64,000 nt of DNA from NCBI GenBank assembly GCA_021821945.1, contig JAJZTF010000015.1:1-64000 (forward strand). Reading direction: 5' to 3'. Below the pieces are notes generated by a model. That model was not told the DNA's origin and ran no database searches. It worked only from the letters and a program-made list of their open reading frames with translations. Shown here in pieces: positions 9,166-17,642 of the stretch (the stretch's first letter is position 1; each line of letters begins with the position of its first letter). The stretch comes from Pseudomonadota bacterium (GTDB taxonomy: Bacteria; Pseudomonadota; Gammaproteobacteria; Burkholderiales; Gallionellaceae). A program made the position numbers and the translations under genes.

Positions 9166-9181
9166 CGGCATGTTTCTTGCG
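9166..9181 (+). promoter_or_regulatory. sigma-54-type promoter of the PEP-CTERM gene
   Basis: CGGCATGTTTCTTGCG matches the consensus TGGCACG-N4-TTGCW, with GG at 9167-9168 and GC at 9179-9180 exactly 10 bases apart. The expected start site is about 9192, leaving a leader of about 50 bases before the ATG at 9243. Confidence 0.65.
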
Positions 9182-9242
9182 GCGTCAGACCGTGAAAGAT
9201 TCAGAAAACCGGATTTTTTCGTTTGACAATCGGGAGGAAATC

Positions 9243-11006
9243 ATGATGCTTCGGATATTTGCCGGCCAGGTGCCGGTGCATTCGGCAATTGGATTTCGCA
9301 AGACTGTCGTAGCGGCGCTGGTGACGGTAGCAGGATTGTCAGGAGGGGTTGCAAAGGCAACTCCTGACTTCAGTTGGTCGACCGTGGTGAACAATGCGGA
9401 TTCTGCCCCTGGTGCGCCGGGCAACAACTTCTTCAGCTACAACCAGCCATCGATCAACAATGCCGGCCTTGTCGTGTTTCGTGCACGGGCAAAGCCCCCG
9501 ACGGGTGGCGGTGGTGGTGCAGGCCAGCCGGTGAGAGGCATCTTTACCCGGGACATGTCATCCACGGGCAATCCCATCGTTCCGCTTGCCATAAGCAACA
9601 GCACACAAGTCCCCGACCCTAACAATCTGAACGCCACGTTCACCGAATTCCCGGCGTTTCCACGCATCGATGCGACGTCCAATTCGATCGCCTTCCGCGG
9701 GGAGTCGCAGCCTGTATATAAGTACACGACCGGGTACGATGCCACGGGAGCAGCGATTACCACCAATGTCGGCACATCGGGCGTGTATGTCACGCCGAAC
9801 GGCACTGCCGCGGGTTTGGTTACCGGCGCAAGTCAGCTCGGCGCCGCCCTGTCGCAGTATCAGGTGCCAACTGCCCCTGATGTGCCGGCCGGCACCAAGT
9901 TCGACCAGTTCCCCGGCGCTCCTTCTCCGACCGGCAATCTCGTCGCGTTCAAGGGTAATTTCACCAGTCCCACCACCGGGGGGCAAACGGGCGTCTATTA
10001 CCGCAATGTCAGCGACCCCAATGCTCCGGTCATCGAGGTTGCCCGCAGCGGTATGGCCATGCCGGCTGCCGCAGTGCTGGGGTATGGTTCGGCGGTTTTC
10101 GGCTCGACGGCCCCGCCCAGCGCGGCCAACGGCAAGGTCGTCTTTACCGGACTTGACAATGAGGCTGCGCCGACGGCTGGCGGAATTTTTGCGGCGAATC
10201 TCGATGGGACGTCCCACCCGGCATTGACGACAGTGGCGGGTTTCAATACCGTGGTCCCCAGCCATAAGAATGACAGCATTCCCCCAACCCTGAGCGCATT
10301 CGGCGAAGGGCTGTCTTTCGATGGGCGCTACGTGGGCTTCTGGGGCGCCTGGGATACGGCTGATACATACTCCGAAAATCTCATCTGTCCGACCGATGGC
10401 AATGGCGGAATCATTTCCCAGTGCACAAACACGACGGTCCAGATTCCTGTCCATCAAGGCCTCTTTCTTGCTGATCTTTCGACCAACAACCTGTACATGA
10501 TTGCCGAGACCGGCAGCCTGTACAAGAACTTCCAGTTCTGGTCGTTCTCCGGCGCGCCTAGCGGATCAGGAGATTCAGGGCAGGAACCTGCGCGTTGGCG
10601 TTCCTCCTCTTTCCTGGCGATCAGTGGGGACAACGCGATCTTCAAGGCGTTGCGCACGGGCCCGAACGGTACCGATGGTGCGACCGGCCTGTATGGGGGA
10701 TTTGGTATTGCCGATCCGGGCTACGTTCTCAATGACAGCACCTTCACGCTGCTGGAAACCGGCATGGATGGCGGGCTCATCGATCCATCGCTGCAGGGCC
10801 AGGGCTTTCAGATTACCTCGCTCGGCATAGAGCGGGATGGTTTTCGCAATGGCCAGATTGCCATCAATGCAGGAATGACGAACTTTGCGACCGCCGCAAC
10901 ATGGGGAGGCATCTATGTCGCGCAGGTTCCCGAGCCTGGCACGCTGGCGTTGCTGGGTTTGGGGCTGGCAGGACTGGCAGGTTTGCGCCGCAAGGACTGC
11001 GAATAG
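9243..11006 (+). CDS. PEP-CTERM sorting-domain exported protein
   Basis: Secreted protein of 587 residues with a long signal peptide (hydrophobic AIGFRKTVVAALVTVAGLSG, cleavage probably after GVAKA). At the C-terminus VPEPGTLALLGLGLAGLAGLRRK is a full PEP-CTERM sorting tag: PEP motif, membrane helix, basic tail. Such tags are processed by an exosortase (EpsH/XrtA). The body has several repeats of the type 'NGKVVFTG...GGIFAANL' (for example about residues 75-100, 300-325 and 560-580), suggesting a beta-propeller-like fold. The start at 9243 follows GGGAGGAAATC; the upstream in-frame ATG at 9177 lies inside the promoter. No exosortase or exopolysaccharide gene is in the window. Confidence 0.85.
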   Translation: MMLRIFAGQVPVHSAIGFRKTVVAALVTVAGLSGGVAKATPDFSWSTVVNNADSAPGAPGNNFFSYNQPSINNAGLVVFRARAKPPTGGGGGAGQPVRGIFTRDMSSTGNPIVPLAISNSTQVPDPNNLNATFTEFPAFPRIDATSNSIAFRGESQPVYKYTTGYDATGAAITTNVGTSGVYVTPNGTAAGLVTGASQLGAALSQYQVPTAPDVPAGTKFDQFPGAPSPTGNLVAFKGNFTSPTTGGQTGVYYRNVSDPNAPVIEVARSGMAMPAAAVLGYGSAVFGSTAPPSAANGKVVFTGLDNEAAPTAGGIFAANLDGTSHPALTTVAGFNTVVPSHKNDSIPPTLSAFGEGLSFDGRYVGFWGAWDTADTYSENLICPTDGNGGIISQCTNTTVQIPVHQGLFLADLSTNNLYMIAETGSLYKNFQFWSFSGAPSGSGDSGQEPARWRSSSFLAISGDNAIFKALRTGPNGTDGATGLYGGFGIADPGYVLNDSTFTLLETGMDGGLIDPSLQGQGFQITSLGIERDGFRNGQIAINAGMTNFATAATWGGIYVAQVPEPGTLALLGLGLAGLAGLRRKDCE

Positions 11007-11026
11007 GCAGTCTGCGCGGAGATATG

Positions 11027-11088
11027 CTGCTGGAAACAAGGGCCGGCACTTCGCCTGCGGCTTGATGGCCGGCTACTGCTTCCAGCAG
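11027..11088. terminator. nested inverted repeat between convergent genes, possible terminator
   Basis: Three nested symmetric stems: CTGCTGGAA/TTCCAGCAG (11027-11035 with 11080-11088), GCCGGC/GCCGGC (11042-11047 with 11068-11073) and GCC/GGC (11053-11055 with 11059-11061). The internal loops are nearly equal in size. The repeat lies 21 bases after the PEP-CTERM stop and overlaps the pilE stop. There is no T-run, so it may be a transcript-end hairpin rather than an intrinsic terminator. Confidence 0.4.
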
Positions 11089-11510
11089 TCGGGAATCGAG
11101 CCTGAAGTGATCCCTTTTATTCCCAGGGATGTGTAGGTATAGGTACCGCAGGTGTCGCTCGTCTGGTTGCCCACTGGCGCCGCATTGAGGGTGAAGTCTG
11201 CAGGCGTGGTGGAGGTGCCGGCTGTGACGGATGCGACGCTCAGGTTGTAGTATGCCGTGCTGCCCGTTCCCATGGTGACAGGGAATGCGGTTGAGACGGA
11301 ATAGCCCAGCGCCGTCATGTCGGAAGTGTAGGCATTGTTGGTGGTGTAGTAGCGCGCCTCCCTGCTTGCAAGATCGAGTATCGCGTTGATTGCGGCTATG
11401 CGGTGGGATTTCAGCACATATGCCTGATACGAGGGCAATGCGATCATCGTGAGTATTCCCACGATGACCACGACGACCAGCAGTTCGATCAGCGTAAAGC
11501 CCTTGCTCAT
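11073..11510 (-). CDS. pilE: type IV minor pilin PilE
   Basis: Type IV pilin of 145 residues. The leader MSKG is followed by FTLIELLVVVVIVGIL, so PilD would cut after Gly and methylate Phe; Glu5 is present. Two cysteines near the C-terminus (SDTCGTY and PDCWKQ) can form the D-loop disulfide. As the last gene after pilY1 it matches the P. aeruginosa order fimU-pilV-W-X-Y1-Y2-E. The start overlaps the pilY1 stop as ATGA. It is probably a minor rather than major pilin, judging by position. Confidence 0.9.
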   Translation of the reverse strand: MSKGFTLIELLVVVVIVGILTMIALPSYQAYVLKSHRIAAINAILDLASREARYYTTNNAYTSDMTALGYSVSTAFPVTMGTGSTAYYNLSVASVTAGTSTTPADFTLNAAPVGNQTSDTCGTYTYTSLGIKGITSGSIPDCWKQ

Positions 11511-14500
11511 TTCAGTATCTCCCAGGATATGCGTTTGACGGTGACGTTGCTAGGCAGCGTGAGCTGGTTGGATACGGCGGGAGGTGTCGTCGCACCCGTC
11601 GAGGTGATCAGGTTGACGGTCGGGTTTGCGCCGCCAGTCGTCATGATGATGCCTGTACCCACGCCGCCGAAGGATTCCCCGACGACCGAAGCGCCTGAGC
11701 CGTTCCCTGCTCCCGTGAAGAGATCCTGAGGTGTGCCGCCGCCGGAAGCCATGCTGAATCCCATGGTCCAGCCTCCAGGCACCGGCAGCGTGCACTGGCC
11801 GGGTATGCTGACAGGAGGAGTGGTCGTGTTCAGTATCATTTCCCCGCCGACGAAGGTCGGGTTGTAGACGATCTGCTCGTTGCAGGTGCCGTTGGCGCCG
11901 CCTCCGCAGGCGGCGGTGTTGCTGACCGTGTCGGGAAGGTCGAACATCCAGCCGTACTGGTTGTTGGAAGTGGAGGAATTGATGGCATTGGGGCAGCTAG
12001 CGCTTCCCTGCCAGCAAACGGAGGTCTGGACCACGGTGCGCGTGCCCTTGGTGGTCAGGGTTCCGTTCGTGTAGACGGGTGCTGTCTGGCTGTATACGGA
12101 ATTCGCAAGCAGTTTGCTGCGCGTGATGTTCTGGGTTCCCGAGAGCGAGGCAAGCTGCGTGCTGGATGCCGGTATCACCACGCTATTTGCCGTCGTCGTG
12201 CCTGAATTCCACTTGCCGAAATCCCAGTCCCATATCCCGTAAACCGTCTGCTGGTTTGCGGCATAGGTGTCGGTTCCAGAAGAGGTGGTGAAGGGTGTGG
12301 CCTGTCCGGTGCCGAATCCCAGTATCACGCGCTGCGCGCCCCCGGTGTTCGTGATCGTGCCCAATATGCTTGTGGTGATGGGTTGCACGCTGCCGGACGG
12401 ACCTGTCGCCGTGAAAAGCGGGGTCGCAACGGTCTGCCCGTATTTGGATGCGCCCCAGTCCAAGGGTTTGCTGCTCGTGAGATCGAAGCGCCATACGTTG
12501 CCCTGTAGGTCTCCCGCATAGAGATAATCGGTGATGCGGTCGCCATCGAAATCCGCGGCGGAAACATAGGCTATGCCATTCGAGGTCGCGGAATTGGTGC
12601 CTAGCCAGTAGAACGTGATCGCGCCGTTGGTGGGCGACACCAGGCCGACATAGACGCCTGCGAGCCCGCTGGCGCTGCCTATGCCGTTGCCGAAGATCAC
12701 CGCCCACTGTCCGTTATGCAGCCGCCTGATGATCGGTGTGCCGTAGGATTTTCCCATGTTGGCAGCACAGCTTGCGTTTGCACAGCTTATCGTCCCGTCC
12801 GTCCAGTCACCTATGACAAGGGAGGATGCCTTGGATTCCAGGAAATTCGAAGGGTCCGTGATGTCCAGGATGTAGATTTCCTTGCCGCCCTCTCCCATGC
12901 CTCCCGCGAGCCAGGTATGCCATGCACCGGCATAGTATAGGTCGCCGGTGCCGGGAGTCCCGTCGACGAAGTAGTTGTGGCCATATGTGGGGTTGGTCAG
13001 CGCGACCACATTGGGCGTGGTATTGGGGGAAGTGGTCTGACTGGAAAGCACAGTCGCAGGCATGTACCCGATGAGCTCGTATCCGTCGTTGCTGGCCGTG
13101 CCGCTGCTGTTTCCTGCGCGGAAGCCATGCAGGAGGCCGTCGTTGCTTCCCGCATAAACGACGTTCGTGCGGTTTGCCATGGCGCTGCTGAATCCGCTGT
13201 AGGGATGAGCCGCCTCGGGAGGCGTGCCGCTGTACAAGTTATCCTGAAAGGTTGCATATGTATAGGTGACTGGAGCGCCGACGAAGGTGGGACTCGAGTC
13301 CACGATGTCTCCAAGCACGCCGCTTCTCACGCGCAAGGGGCCGGGGGGTGTTGCCGTGAGCTCGTTTCCCCGCCCGCCGCGAAGCCAGTCGAGCCGGATC
13401 GCGCCATAGGAGTCTGTTGAATTCAGCACGGTCTGCTGGGAGGAAGTGATGGTGCCGGACTCGAGCGCGGCGCCCGCCGTTCCGTTCCAGGTCAGGAGCT
13501 GGCGGGAGGAGGGCGCCTCAAGGGTCACGTTGTTGTTGGCAACGCCATTAGTGCTGCCCATGCTCATGCAAGCCCCGCCGGTCAGCACGCAGTTCGCATC
13601 CCATGTGGTGTTCTGTGCCACGACGAGGCCGCTTGTTCCCTGGGAGATGCCCGTTGCGGTCACCGTGCCCGACCAGGTGCTGTTGTTGTATGAGGCAAGG
13701 TAGATCTGCGTATTGGTCTGCAGCTGCCCTGTCTGTACGGTGTTGGAACCTACGCTGGTGTTGGATTCCAGAGGCTGCGCGGCAAAGCAGGTGATGTCGT
13801 GATTGTTCCGCGATCCGCCGGTCGATCCTGCGAAACCGAACCTGAAGCTTCCCGGCAGCGAACCGCCGTTGGCGGTCAGGATGTTGAACATCGCACCCGG
13901 TGTGTTGGGGTTGGGCAGCACGGTCTGGAATCCAGTGTTGTTGTAGTTGTACATGAAGGTCAGGTAGCCGCTTGGCGTGATGATCAGCTTGTAGGTGATC
14001 GGTGTGGCGGCAGCGCGCGTCGTCGCATTGATGTTGGAAATCTTCTGCGAATTGGGGAGCACCCAGTAACCTCCCGGGATCACCGCATAGTCGAGCGCGT
14101 TGATGGTGAATCTGCCGTTTTTCGCATTGCTCACCGTGCCCGTTCCGGTGGTGTTCACCGTGAAGCTGTTTGAGGCCAGATCGACCGAAGTCACGGTGTA
14201 CTGGGTGTCATTGGCAGGAGTGCTGCTCGTGGTGCTTGCGATCTGCACACCGTTCGCTGCGGTGGGATAGGTCGATGAAGACGAATACATGTTGATGGTA
14301 TCGCCCACCCGGATGTTCAGCGTGCTGCTGGTCGTGATGGTCAGCGCAGTGCCCGAGATCGACATCGATTTGACAGAGTAGGTCATGGTGCCGTTTCCGC
14401 CGTTCTGGATCAGCCCTGTCTTGCAGGTGTTCTGAACGGCCGTTGCCATCGTGCTCGGGCTGCTGCTGGTATAGAGATTGGGGTAGTTCTGGTTCAGCCA

Positions 14501-15202
14501 GTACGAGCTGACATTTCCCGCCCCGCGCAGGCCTATGCGGTTGGGCTGGTAGGTGCCGCTTCCCCATGTGTTGGAACCGTTGATGGTCGATGCGCCGGAG
14601 GAATTGGTGTTCAGTATGCCGGTGGCGGTGTTGTCGCCGCTGTTCAGGAAATTGCCGTACTCGTCTATGCCCAGTCCAAGATAGCCGCCTGTCAGGCCGG
14701 TATAGTTGGAGTTCGTGTTGGAGCAGCTGTAGGCAAGGCTGCCGCCCCATGAACCAAGATTGGTCGAGCCTCCCACTGTCGTGCCGACGGCGCCGTCCTG
14801 CAGGAAGAAGGAGATGCCGTCCGCTCCCTGGCCTGCCGTGCCCCCCGAGTCGCCGCCATAGGTGTAGGTGGTGAAGGTGATCTGCAGTCCCTCGTTGGTC
14901 GGCATCGTATAGTTGGACACGATCGCGCCGTGCTGGCTGTTCTGCGATGGCGTGAGCCTCAGCGCTCCGCTCCCCGGCGCATCGGGCGTGCCGTAGTTGC
15001 AACCCGGGATGTTGCTGTTGCCGGAATTGAAATTCGGCGAGGTGGCGGATACCGCATTGGAGCCAGCGGTAAGGCATGCATAGTACTGCGCCACCCAGTT
15101 GTTGGTGTCGGTCGCCTGGGTGAAATCGTCGGAGATGGAGAAGGCGTAAGCCTGGCTCGAAAGCAGCCAGATCAGCGCGAAAAGAAATCTGATTTTAAGC
15201 AT
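11507..15202 (-). CDS. pilY1: PilY1-type pilus tip adhesin with N-terminal lectin-like domain
   Basis: Exported 1231-residue pilus-biogenesis and adhesion factor. A signal peptide MLKIRFLFALIWLLSSQAYA is followed by a lectin-like beta-sandwich (about residues 23-490). Its marks are GADGISFFLQDG (about 126-137), GGYLGLGIDEYGNF and the closing FGFAGSTGGSRNNH. A Ser/Thr-rich segment of about 130 residues is inserted in it. The C-terminal half (about 630 onward) is the conserved PilY1 beta-propeller, with DSSPTFVG, VVYAGSNDGLLHGF and the calcium-binding loop DFDGDRITDYLYAGDLQGNVW (about 883). The start at 15202 gives a clean signal peptide; an in-frame ATG 11 codons upstream would overlap pilX. 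It would sit at the pilus tip or in the outer membrane. Confidence 0.9.
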   Translation of the reverse strand: MLKIRFLFALIWLLSSQAYAFSISDDFTQATDTNNWVAQYYACLTAGSNAVSATSPNFNSGNSNIPGCNYGTPDAPGSGALRLTPSQNSQHGAIVSNYTMPTNEGLQITFTTYTYGGDSGGTAGQGADGISFFLQDGAVGTTVGGSTNLGSWGGSLAYSCSNTNSNYTGLTGGYLGLGIDEYGNFLNSGDNTATGILNTNSSGASTINGSNTWGSGTYQPNRIGLRGAGNVSSYWLNQNYPNLYTSSSPSTMATAVQNTCKTGLIQNGGNGTMTYSVKSMSISGTALTITTSSTLNIRVGDTINMYSSSSTYPTAANGVQIASTTSSTPANDTQYTVTSVDLASNSFTVNTTGTGTVSNAKNGRFTINALDYAVIPGGYWVLPNSQKISNINATTRAAATPITYKLIITPSGYLTFMYNYNNTGFQTVLPNPNTPGAMFNILTANGGSLPGSFRFGFAGSTGGSRNNHDITCFAAQPLESNTSVGSNTVQTGQLQTNTQIYLASYNNSTWSGTVTATGISQGTSGLVVAQNTTWDANCVLTGGACMSMGSTNGVANNNVTLEAPSSRQLLTWNGTAGAALESGTITSSQQTVLNSTDSYGAIRLDWLRGGRGNELTATPPGPLRVRSGVLGDIVDSSPTFVGAPVTYTYATFQDNLYSGTPPEAAHPYSGFSSAMANRTNVVYAGSNDGLLHGFRAGNSSGTASNDGYELIGYMPATVLSSQTTSPNTTPNVVALTNPTYGHNYFVDGTPGTGDLYYAGAWHTWLAGGMGEGGKEIYILDITDPSNFLESKASSLVIGDWTDGTISCANASCAANMGKSYGTPIIRRLHNGQWAVIFGNGIGSASGLAGVYVGLVSPTNGAITFYWLGTNSATSNGIAYVSAADFDGDRITDYLYAGDLQGNVWRFDLTSSKPLDWGASKYGQTVATPLFTATGPSGSVQPITTSILGTITNTGGAQRVILGFGTGQATPFTTSSGTDTYAANQQTVYGIWDWDFGKWNSGTTTANSVVIPASSTQLASLSGTQNITRSKLLANSVYSQTAPVYTNGTLTTKGTRTVVQTSVCWQGSASCPNAINSSTSNNQYGWMFDLPDTVSNTAACGGGANGTCNEQIVYNPTFVGGEMILNTTTPPVSIPGQCTLPVPGGWTMGFSMASGGGTPQDLFTGAGNGSGASVVGESFGGVGTGIIMTTGGANPTVNLITSTGATTPPAVSNQLTLPSNVTVKRISWEILK

Positions 15203-15221
15203 GTCGATGCTCCCTTGACTG

Positions 15222-15758
15222 TTAGCATGTGGCACAGCTCGAACTCGTTTCTACCTGATACACGGCCTGAACCACCGAGGTGGCGGATGCGTTGCCGCCC
15301 TGTGCCGTGGCGGTGACCTGGTAGAGGGCTGCCGAGTTGCCCCCGGGCGCAGGGCCCAGATACTGGATGTAGTATTGCGTGTTGGATGCATAGATGTTCG
15401 CCGCACCGCCAGATGCATTCACGGTCATGCCTGCGGGGGTGAAGCTGGTGTAGGATGACCAGGGCAGTGAGGCGGGGTTGATCAGCGGGTTGCTGCATAT
15501 GACGGGGATCGCGCTTGCGCTCGAGCAGGCGGTACCCGTGGTCCAGGTGACGCCGTTGAATGTGTTCGATCCGGTTCCAAGCCAATGCGCGGCATTGTCG
15601 ACTGCAGACTGCGCCGCATCGAGGGCGCGGCTCTTCTCGCGGCTGTTTGCGGAAAGTATCGCGTCGGTCGTGAATCCGCTGAACATGTAGATCGCCAGTA
15701 TGGACATCACGGCCATGAAGACGAGGCTTACGACGAGTATGAATCCTTTTTGCTTCAT
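15222..15758 (-). CDS. pilX: minor pilin assembly protein PilX
   Basis: Type IV pilus minor pilin of 178 residues. The N-terminus MKQKGFILVVSLVFMAVMSI is pilin-like, but position 5 of the mature chain is Val instead of the usual Glu (FILVV), as is usual for PilX/GspK-type tip subunits. ANSREKSRALDAAQSAVDNA is the typical PilX helix extension. A CATC near the C-terminus may form a disulfide. It lies between pilW (1-base gap) and pilY1 (19-base gap) in the priming-complex operon. Confidence 0.85.
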   Translation of the reverse strand: MKQKGFILVVSLVFMAVMSILAIYMFSGFTTDAILSANSREKSRALDAAQSAVDNAAHWLGTGSNTFNGVTWTTGTACSSASAIPVICSNPLINPASLPWSSYTSFTPAGMTVNASGGAANIYASNTQYYIQYLGPAPGGNSAALYQVTATAQGGNASATSVVQAVYQVETSSSCATC

Positions 15759-15759
15759 G

Positions 15760-16488
15760 TCACAATCCGATCATGTAGGGTATGGTCTGGTTGATCGTCA
15801 CCAGCGCCGGCTGCGAGGGCTGGCCTGCCAGGGGATTGTTGAACTGCAGCGTGATGTTGACGGTTTTGAGCTGGCCGCCCACGCTGCAGGAACCGCCCCA
15901 TACCGCCGCAGGCACGACCGTTGCAGGCAGGTATTCCGAAACGGATCCTGTGCAGCCCGGATCTACGCCGTATGTGATGTTCATGCCGGAAAGATTGGGC
16001 ACCAGATTGACCGTATTCGTTGTGCCTGCAGTGTTGTCAGTTTCGGTGCAGGTCAGATATCCGTTCGCGACGCTGAACACATCCGTGTACAGGTCGCCAG
16101 CGGTGAGACTGGCACTGCAGCCCTGGACTGTCGCGCCATTGGTCGATGCGATGAAGCGCACGCTCATCGTATCCGTTCCTGCCGTTGCATTTCCCGTCCC
16201 CTGGATGGATTGGCCGGGAAGCCAAAGGCCGGATGCAGGAAACGAGGCCGCCGAAGTCGTGAAGGTCAGTGCCTGGGTGGGGTTGGGAAAGAACCCCGCT
16301 CCGCGTATGCCGTTGTTCAGGAATGCCACTGCGGTGCGCTCGTTGTCCTGTACGACAGACATGTTCTGCCTCAGCTTTGATGTCTGGGATACCGAGACGA
16401 AGACCGTACCCAGACCCAGCGTCAAGAGCATGCCTAGGGTGATGGCCACCATGATTTCGACCAGGCTGATTCCGCGCTCTCTTCTCAT
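15760..16488 (-). CDS. pilW: minor pilin assembly protein PilW
   Basis: Minor pilin of 242 residues with the leader MRRERG and mature start ISLVEIMVAITLGMLLTLGL; Glu5 is present and the first mature residue is Ile rather than Phe. QTSKLRQNMSVVQDNERTAVAFL is the PilW family helix. The start at 16488 overlaps the pilV stop (ATGA). A much longer in-frame upstream reading lies inside pilV and is not real. Several cysteines in the C-terminal half may form disulfides. Confidence 0.88.
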   Translation of the reverse strand: MRRERGISLVEIMVAITLGMLLTLGLGTVFVSVSQTSKLRQNMSVVQDNERTAVAFLNNGIRGAGFFPNPTQALTFTTSAASFPASGLWLPGQSIQGTGNATAGTDTMSVRFIASTNGATVQGCSASLTAGDLYTDVFSVANGYLTCTETDNTAGTTNTVNLVPNLSGMNITYGVDPGCTGSVSEYLPATVVPAAVWGGSCSVGGQLKTVNITLQFNNPLAGQPSQPALVTINQTIPYMIGL

Positions 16489-17063
16489 GGCTGTATGGAC
16501 ACCAGGGTTTGGTAGGTATGGGCCTGTGCGGTCGCATTCTGCATCTGGCCTGCCGATCCGGCGTCGTTGCTGAGCGCGGTATTCTTTTCCAGCCAGCTTA
16601 GCGTGATCGTGCAGATCGCGGGGGCCGACACCGTCGCCAGAGAGCATGAAATCGTCCCCGATCCGGATGGCAGGGCGGTGCCGTTGTAAGTCGCGCCGTC
16701 CGCATTCGCCACGCCGGCCATCGCTGCGCCGAAATTCTGCAAATCGTAATAGGCCATCTGAACGGGGGAACAGGGGACGCCCGTGCAGGTCGAGGCATAG
16801 GCCGGAACGACGGTGATGTTGGTTCCGCTGACCGATATGCTGGCAGTGGGCGTGGAAGGCTGGGCCCAGTAACCGGGATTGGCCTGCATTCTGGAAGCCA
16901 ATGCGGATGCCAGTATCGCGGCCTGCCCTTCGTATCTTGCGTTCTCGGAGTTGTTGACCGCAAGCATCTGCATGCCCGCTATGCCGAGAATCCCGATCAT
17001 GATGACCAGTATGGAGATCAGGACCTCAAGCATGGAAAAGCCGCGCTGGGTTTTCATGGACAT
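16485..17063 (-). CDS. pilV: minor pilin PilV
   Basis: Minor pilin of 192 residues (190 from the second ATG). Leader MSMKTQRG, then FSMLEVLISILVIMIGILGIAG; Glu5 is present. NSENARYEGQAAILASALASRMQANP is the PilV family helix. Two start codons are possible, 17063 and 17057. An AGGGGG stretch precedes both; the second forms an ATGA overlap with the fimT stop. It is part of the fimT-pilV-pilW-pilX-pilY1-pilE operon whose products prime pilus assembly. Confidence 0.87.
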   Translation of the reverse strand: MSMKTQRGFSMLEVLISILVIMIGILGIAGMQMLAVNNSENARYEGQAAILASALASRMQANPGYWAQPSTPTASISVSGTNITVVPAYASTCTGVPCSPVQMAYYDLQNFGAAMAGVANADGATYNGTALPSGSGTISCSLATVSAPAICTITLSWLEKNTALSNDAGSAGQMQNATAQAHTYQTLVSIQP

Positions 17064-17530
17064 GACGCCCCCTGCTGCGTGGTCCACGACCCTGCATTGA
17101 AGACGATGCACCTGTAAAGGCTGGACGTGCTGTTGGCGTCATGCATGCTTAGCGTGCCCGTGAAGAACGTATATCCGGCAGCGGTGAACTGGGGATAACC
17201 GCTTCCCGTATTGGTCATCGAATCCCCGTGGGTCAGGGGGTCGCCGACCTTTAGCTGCGTCGAGTTCAGCATCACGTTCCATCCCGCATTCCAGCTCGTG
17301 CCGCAGGAAGCGCCACCGCCGTTGGGGCAGAAACTGACGGACTGGCCCCGCTTGATCGCTTCGCTGCGCGCGAGCTTGAGCCCGTTAAGCATGCCTGAGA
17401 TCTCGCCGTTGATGCGCGTGCTGGTGATGAGGTACTGATAGGAGGCAGTGCCCAGCGTGGCCATGATGATCAGGATGCTGATCGTCACGAGCAGTTCTAT
17501 CATCGAAAATCCTGCCGTTGTTCGCTGCAT
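17054..17530 (-). CDS. fimT: FimT/GspH-family minor pilin
   Basis: First gene of the minor-pilin operon, 158 residues. Leader MQRTTAG, then FSMIELLVTISILIIMATLG with Glu5. GEISGMLNGLKLARSEAIKRGQSVSFCPNG is the signature of the GspH/FimT family; in some species FimT-like pilins bind DNA during uptake. Three cysteines near CPNGGGASCG and one near the end (RCIVFNAG) are typical. The start at 17530 follows from the pilin leader; an in-frame reading 30 codons longer has no pilin logic. Confidence 0.87.
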   Translation of the reverse strand: MQRTTAGFSMIELLVTISILIIMATLGTASYQYLITSTRINGEISGMLNGLKLARSEAIKRGQSVSFCPNGGGASCGTSWNAGWNVMLNSTQLKVGDPLTHGDSMTNTGSGYPQFTAAGYTFFTGTLSMHDANSTSSLYRCIVFNAGSWTTQQGASCP

Positions 17531-17642
17531 GTTTTCAGGATCGCTGTTCAGGGGGTGGCGTAGTGTCGCGCAAATTGCAGAATTCGTGTTCGGCAAACTG
17601 CCGGACGGCGCAAAAGCCACGACAAACGGCGGGATTACGGGG

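Larger units (their letters stand above)
8817..9242. other. 426-bp intergenic region between divergent trpG and the PEP-CTERM gene
   Basis: No convincing gene lies here. The left end holds the trpG upstream region with T-rich runs. The right half holds a palindrome (9067-9077), a sigma-54-type promoter (9166-9181) and a GGAGG ribosome site just before 9243, all listed separately. A T-run at 8934-8940 has no clear hairpin before it. Confidence 0.7.
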
